64,000 nucleotides of DNA. Origin: an uncultured Muribaculaceae bacterium. Lineage in GTDB: Bacteria > Bacteroidota > Bacteroidia > Bacteroidales > Muribaculaceae. Shown here in pieces: positions 63,094 through 64,000 of the stretch (positions within the stretch are counted from its first letter, which is position 1; every line of letters starts with the position of its first letter). The stretch is from assembly GCA_910583675.1 (NCBI GenBank), contig CAJTYH010000006.1, forward strand, positions 11,824 through 75,823, given 5' to 3'. The position numbers and the translations under genes were made by a program. Below the pieces are notes generated by a model. The model saw only the letters and a list, made by a program, of their open reading frames with translations. It made no database searches and was not told the origin of the DNA.

Positions 63094-63594
63094 TTATTCA
63101 AGAGGCTTACGCTTTTTTCTCAGTTCGATAGCCTCCTTTCCCGATATGTGTTCAATATCCATACGGAGAAGGAGCATATGCGAAAAGAATCGATTTAGCT
63201 CTTTTTTTAGGCCATCGGCATCACCGGGATTGAACCTCTCACCGAGTAATCTTGCGGCGTGCAGTCTTTCACCCTCCGTCTCTATGATGTGAATGCGTCC
63301 AAAGGCAATCACGCTCTTGAAATAGGTCGTGAACTCCGACGGGTGCACATCGTCTGCTGCTATGACACAGAATGAGGCTTTGTCGCATTGTCTTATGGCA
63401 TCCACCTTGTGCCCCGTAATCGCACTGTGGAAATAGAGTTTGTCGTCGGCATACACATGGCTGATGGGTACCGCATAGGGATAGCCGTTGTCACCGAGCA
63501 CTGCGAGTGTGCCGGAGGTGGCGTTTGACAGTATGTGGTCACACTCCGGCTTTGACAATTGTTGGCGGAAACGCCTCATTTTTCTAAATTCCAT
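63094..63594 (-). CDS. Pyridoxamine 5'-phosphate oxidase-family flavoprotein (Nim-like)
   Basis: 166 aa. MEFRKMRRFRQQLSKPECDHILSNATSGTLAVLGDNGYPYAVPISHVYADDKLYFHSAITGHKVDAI is the hallmark of the split-barrel FMN-binding family that includes 5-nitroimidazole reductases (NimA-J). Such proteins reduce nitro groups or bind flavin in redox defence. True Nim resistance cannot be claimed from sequence, as this housekeeping relative is common in gut anaerobes. It lies 3 bp downstream of the SugE-like gene and is co-transcribed with it. Confidence 0.85.
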   Translation of the reverse strand: MEFRKMRRFRQQLSKPECDHILSNATSGTLAVLGDNGYPYAVPISHVYADDKLYFHSAITGHKVDAIRQCDKASFCVIAADDVHPSEFTTYFKSVIAFGRIHIIETEGERLHAARLLGERFNPGDADGLKKELNRFFSHMLLLRMDIEHISGKEAIELRKKRKPLE

Positions 63595-63597
63595 AGT

Positions 63598-63921
63598 CTA
63601 TGAGACAATTTTTATCCCGATGATCGATGATACCAATGTGAAGATGAAAAACAACCTCCAGAATGTTGCGGGTTCATGGAAGACAAATATGCCGACCAAT
63701 ACAGTGCCGATCGCACCTATACCCGTCCAGACGGCGTAGGCTGTGCCTATCGGCAAACTCTGTGTGGCTTTCGCCAACAATCCCATACTGATGATTGTGA
63801 AAACAAGGAATCCGGCAATCCATCCCCACCATGATAAGCCGTCAACGGACTTCGCCCGTCCGAGGCAGTAGGTGAAACCGACCTCGCAGAAGCCGGCCAC
63901 AATCAGAATTATCCAATTCAT
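63598..63921 (-). CDS. sugE: Small multidrug resistance transporter, SugE/Gdx type
   Basis: 107-aa four-helix inner-membrane exporter. The essential Glu is E13 in IVAGFCEVGFTYCL. LPIGTAYAVWTGIGAIGTVLVG is the SugE/Gdx variant of the SMR signature, characteristic of guanidinium export rather than of EmrE. It ends IIGIKIVS. First gene of a pair with the Nim-like flavoprotein; it has its own promoter at the right edge. Confidence 0.9.
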   Translation of the reverse strand: MNWIILIVAGFCEVGFTYCLGRAKSVDGLSWWGWIAGFLVFTIISMGLLAKATQSLPIGTAYAVWTGIGAIGTVLVGIFVFHEPATFWRLFFIFTLVSSIIGIKIVS

Positions 63922-63983
63922 AACTGAATCCGAGCCTGTTTTGAGGGCTGCAGAAATACCCGGCGTCTCCTTCTAAGGCATTG

Positions 63984-63991
63984 CAAAGTTA
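63984..63991 (-). promoter_or_regulatory. -7 promoter element of the sugE gene
   Basis: TAACTTTG on the minus strand, about 63 bp before the ATG. The -33 element lies at or beyond the window edge. No guanidine riboswitch motif was noticed in the leader. Confidence 0.5.
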
Positions 63992-64000
63992 AGAAAATTA

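Noticed and set aside
63094..63594. Nitroimidazole resistance gene nim
   Set aside because: Only family-level similarity is visible; the common housekeeping relatives share the same motifs, so resistance is not claimed.
63922..64000. Possible guanidine riboswitch before sugE
   Set aside because: The visible 79 bp do not show the paired ACGR-loop hairpins or the guanidine-I core.

Overview
The window looks like a chromosomal segment of a Bacteroidales gut anaerobe, most plausibly a Muribaculaceae-type genome (family level is inference). Four things point there. Promoters match the Bacteroidetes sigma-ABfr pattern (TTG or TTTG, about 20 bp, TAnnTTTG). Shine-Dalgarno signals are mostly absent. 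Two secreted proteins end in type IX-style C-terminal domains. Several families are typical of the order: TamL, paired rhomboids, clustered GH92/GH130 genes, and a class I-type hybrid cluster protein. No rRNA, tRNA, CRISPR array or intact mobile element was found.

Layout: 1-4728 holds EttA (cut by the left edge), the outer-membrane lipoprotein TamL and a phosphoglycolate phosphatase-like HAD enzyme. 4741-6080 is an AT-richer scar with a fragment of a DUF4143-type ATPase behind a strikingly organised promoter. 6085-9153 holds an AspT-family transporter, a small A1S_2505-like protein and a secreted esterase. 9714-13010 is a tight run pheS-crcB-nth-TRIC-gtrA, convergent with a PBP1A gene (13029-15404). 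15684-18298 is a leftward DUF488-hcp-small ORFs-cupin cluster, probably for nitrosative or redox stress.

18604-29320 is the main catabolic region. An ArgC-like protein without the catalytic cysteine precedes three GH92 mannosidases, an MFS transporter and a cytosolic GH130 phosphorylase. Together these suggest stripping of alpha-mannose from host or yeast N-glycans, import of a mannosyl disaccharide and its phosphorolysis. No SusC/SusD pair or endoglycosidase is present.

29399-40305 is mostly leftward: an outer-membrane barrel, an HTH regulator, a Dcp-type M3 peptidase with a SecD-P1-like lipoprotein, two rhomboids with an EEP-family protein, ApbE, Tpx, a secreted protein with a thioredoxin-like C-terminus, and MutT. 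40412-42921 runs rightward (ybaK, aroC, radical SAM). 43022-49318 contains fabF-acpP, truA-speA, rplS and a glutaminase-fold protein that lacks the usual catalytic motifs.

49320-52550 is gene-poor and AT-rich around a BspA-like leucine-rich-repeat protein, with signs of unannotated short RNAs. 52551-54130 is an isolated FdtB/FdtA-type deoxysugar pair. It is divergent from a large type IX-secreted choice-of-anchor J protein. The right end has an aminotransferase, an 1,099-residue protein ending in a Schlafen/AlbA_2 domain, a PepSY-like secreted protein, a Nim-like flavoprotein and a SugE/Gdx-type exporter.
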